A program made the position numbers and the translations under genes. This document shows, one piece after another, positions 32,172 to 33,932 of a DNA stretch of 33,932 bases (the first letter of the stretch is position 1; the number at the start of each line of letters is the position of its first letter). This DNA is from Bacteroidota bacterium (GTDB lineage Bacteria > Bacteroidota > Bacteroidia > Bacteroidales > VadinHA17): positions 1 through 33,932 of the forward strand of contig QKGI01000078.1 of the NCBI GenBank assembly GCA_003250475.1, given 5' to 3'. Below the pieces are notes generated by a model, which was not told the DNA's origin, ran no database searches, and saw nothing but the letters and a program-made list of their open reading frames with translations.

Positions 32172-32200
32172 AACAGGTCAGCCCGGGAGGGCCTGTTTTT
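32172..32200 (+). terminator. Intrinsic terminator after pcm
   Basis: AACAGG (32172-32177) pairs with CCTGTT (32192-32197), with an inner CCC/GGG stem, and a T-run ends at 32200. It lies 40 nt after the pcm stop and separates it from the regulator gene. Confidence 0.75.
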
Positions 32201-32209
32201 GCATAAATG

Positions 32210-32238
32210 ATCAGATATTACCTCTTTTAATCAGATAT
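32210..32238 (+). repeat. 9-bp direct repeat upstream of the TPR-LuxR gene
   Basis: ATCAGATAT occurs at 32210-32218 and again at 32230-32238, 20 bp apart and ending just before the ATG at 32240. The spacing of about two helical turns could fit a tandem regulator site, but it may be chance in AT-rich DNA. Confidence 0.3.
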
Positions 32239-32239
32239 A

Positions 32240-33790
32240 ATGACATTTCAGACCTCACCTCCAAGGATCCATCTCCTTACAATAACTATCCTCCTGCTTG
32301 TTCCGGCAACCTTCATCTGTCCACAGGGTAATAACCCGGCTTATATTGAAAAAACACAAAAGGCAGAAGCGCTTTCTGATGAAGGGCAGTTTACTGCCGC
32401 CCGTATTCTGTATGAGGAGGCACTTGAGAATGCTGTCAGTGATAATGACACCAGACAACAGGCCTGCTTCAATGACCGCATCGGAAGATGCCTGTCAATG
32501 GAAGGCAGAGACATTGAGGCGTTGAAATACTTCACGGCATCAGTTAACCTGGCATCGGTTATAAATGACAGTACATTGCTGGGCATTGCGTTAAATCATA
32601 TGGGCATATCATATGAGTATTCCGGTCACATCGACTCTGCCTTCAACTATTTCCAGGAGGCGCTGAGGATCAGGGAGGCTCTTGATGATCATGCGGGGAT
32701 GGCAGAGAGCTATCGCAACATTGCACAGGTACTCAGGGTGTTGAGGCGGCTGCCGGAAGCCCGTCGTTACTGCCGCATGGCTCTGGAGATGTCAGATGAG
32801 ACTACTCCATTTAAGACCATAGCCAATATCTACAACGAGACGGCATACCTCTATGAGCTTGACAATATTCTCGATTCCGCCAGACTGTTCTATAACAAAC
32901 TGATCTCCATTTCATCCGAAAATGACTATTACCAGGGCATCTCGGTCGGTTATTCCAACCTGGCTTCAGTTTTTGAGCGTCAGGGTGATTGCGGGGAGGC
33001 GCTCAGGCTTAAGCAGATCGGATTGACGATTGACAAAAAGTTCAATGACAGATATGGAATCCTGAACTCATACAGGGGAATTGCTGACTGCTATGCCATT
33101 ATGGGTAACTTCGAGACATCACTGATTTATCTCGATTCCGCATCAGAGATTTGTGACAGCACCTGGCTTTCCGAACGCAACGGAATCGAACAATCTAGGT
33201 ACTTTGCATACCGGGGTCTGGGTAACTACCGTAAAGCACTTGCGCATTTTGAAGAATCGGTCATTCTGAAAGACAGTCTTTTTAACGAGACAAAAAGAAA
33301 AAACATCGCGGAGATACTCACCCGCTACGAGACCGAAAAAAAGGAGCAACAGATCGAACTTCTGAATAACGCCAACGAGATAAGAGCATCCAAGATAAGG
33401 TCACAACGAATTATAATCATCGCAATACTCTCACTATCCATCGCCCTCGCTGTAATCAGTTTCCAGATAATAAAAAGGAAAAACGAACGCATCGAAAGAA
33501 TGGTCCTCGAGCTGAAGAATTATATGCTGACGGTCAGAAACGACAGACCGGAGCCCGGCAATAACAGGATTTCAGGAAATATGAGGATACAGTCGCTGAT
33601 GGATCAGTTCAGCTTCACCAGGCGTGAAGCTGAAATTATGTGCCTGATCCTTGAGGGAATGACCAATGAAGAAATAGCTGAAAGGCTTTTTGTCTCAACC
33701 AACACAATTAAATTCCATATTAAGAACATCTATATAAAGCTTGATGTAAAGAACAGGATCCAGGCACTCAGAAGAACATCGTACGAGTAA
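32240..33790 (+). CDS. Membrane-anchored TPR regulator with C-terminal LuxR-type HTH
   Basis: A 516-residue one-component regulator. Residues 10-27 are hydrophobic (LLTITILLLVPATFICP), a signal peptide or first membrane helix. Residues about 30-350 are TPR-type repeats (ALNHMGISYEYSGHIDSAFNYFQEAL, YRNIAQVLRVLRRLPEARRYCRMAL and others), predicted to be periplasmic. A single membrane helix is at about 390-410 (IIIIAILSLSIALAVISFQI). A short basic coiled-coil and a LuxR/GerE HTH (about 457-513) follow: FTRREAEIMCLILEGMTNEEIAERLFVSTNTIKFHIKNIY. The HTH would be cytoplasmic. This architecture is frequent in Bacteroidota but ligands are mostly unknown. Targets may include the gene starting at the right edge. 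Confidence 0.93.
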   Translation: MTFQTSPPRIHLLTITILLLVPATFICPQGNNPAYIEKTQKAEALSDEGQFTAARILYEEALENAVSDNDTRQQACFNDRIGRCLSMEGRDIEALKYFTASVNLASVINDSTLLGIALNHMGISYEYSGHIDSAFNYFQEALRIREALDDHAGMAESYRNIAQVLRVLRRLPEARRYCRMALEMSDETTPFKTIANIYNETAYLYELDNILDSARLFYNKLISISSENDYYQGISVGYSNLASVFERQGDCGEALRLKQIGLTIDKKFNDRYGILNSYRGIADCYAIMGNFETSLIYLDSASEICDSTWLSERNGIEQSRYFAYRGLGNYRKALAHFEESVILKDSLFNETKRKNIAEILTRYETEKKEQQIELLNNANEIRASKIRSQRIIIIAILSLSIALAVISFQIIKRKNERIERMVLELKNYMLTVRNDRPEPGNNRISGNMRIQSLMDQFSFTRREAEIMCLILEGMTNEEIAERLFVSTNTIKFHIKNIYIKLDVKNRIQALRRTSYE

Positions 33791-33847
33791 GTTCAGGCTG
33801 GAAGATAATTCATTACCACACTTATTAACTGATCTCTTTCATCAAAA

Positions 33848-33863
33848 CTACCCGTTAGGGTAG
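33848..33863. promoter_or_regulatory. Perfect inverted repeat after the regulator gene
   Basis: CTACCC-GTTA-GGGTAG, 6-bp arms with a 4-nt loop, lies 58 nt after the regulator stop and 53 nt before a possible next start. It has no T-run, so an operator or 5' hairpin is as likely as a terminator. Confidence 0.35.
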
Positions 33864-33915
33864 GACGTAGCATTTGCTCCCTGCCGAAATTTATTCGCTC
33901 AAACTGATGCTTCTC

Positions 33916-33932
33916 ATGAAGAAAAGACCCGG
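33916..33932 (+). CDS. Possible start of a further gene, truncated by the window end
   Basis: An ATG followed by codons for Lys-Lys-Arg-Pro runs off the window after five codons. The basic start could open a signal peptide. Only position and the upstream inverted repeat support it, so it may not be real. Confidence 0.2.

Overview
The window looks like a chromosomal segment of an uncultured-type Bacteroidota, most likely of the Bacteroidales/Marinilabiliales kind. The reasons are: a sufBCDSE-sufT order; secreted proteins whose signal peptides end in A-Q or S-Q; a DUF5916 outer-membrane protein; a membrane-anchored TPR-LuxR regulator; and several TAnnTTTG boxes (the Bacteroidota -7 promoter element) 15-40 nt upstream of start codons. 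I see no rRNA, tRNA, CRISPR array, insertion sequence, phage gene or defence gene. Coding density is high.

Layout. Bases 1-5805 (+) hold an iron-sulfur operon: sufB (5' end outside the window), sufC, sufD, sufS, sufE, a DUF59/SufT gene and queG, with overlaps or gaps of about 10-25 nt. Next come a lipoprotein phosphodiesterase (-), a secreted isochorismatase-fold hydrolase (+) and a short tandem repeat tract. Bases 7819-12562 (-) look like one four-gene operon: a Tat-exported Gfo/Idh/MocA oxidoreductase, a Tat-exported TIM-barrel isomerase, a large membrane protein fused to a THEP1-type NTPase, and an AlkD-like DNA glycosylase. Upstream on the same strand is a tetraheme NapC/NrfH-type cytochrome fused to an FGE/sulfatase-modifying-fold domain. 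Bases 14320-17306 (+) encode an exported nucleoside-hydrolase-like protein and a GH20 hexosaminidase lipoprotein.

Bases 17380-25940 are mixed housekeeping and accessory genes: a BASS-type transporter, NUDIX hydrolase, nitronate-monooxygenase-like flavoprotein with a Cys cluster, small outer-membrane protein, DUF302 protein, ThiF/MoeB-like adenylyltransferase lacking the usual zinc cysteines, an SDR/epimerase pair and an M28 peptidase. Bases 26114-28265 (+) hold a sulfide:quinone-reductase-like flavoprotein, a 52-residue protein and a helical DUF6483-like protein. The window ends with a zinc-less sirtuin (-), DUF5916 protein, exported L-isoaspartyl methyltransferase and a TPR-LuxR regulator (+).

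How the genes fit together. The Suf proteins build Fe-S clusters, and QueG in the same transcript is an Fe-S client. Many of the rest are exported to the periplasm or outer membrane for hydrolysis of glycans, nucleosides, phosphodiesters and peptides, which suits a fermentative or respiratory scavenger. The SQR-like protein and multiheme cytochrome suggest quinone-linked electron transfer. The most unusual items are the membrane-THEP1 fusion, the cytochrome-FGE-fold fusion, the 52-residue gene behind the SQR-like gene, and several perfect inverted repeats next to start codons. None of these can be called a new system from sequence alone.
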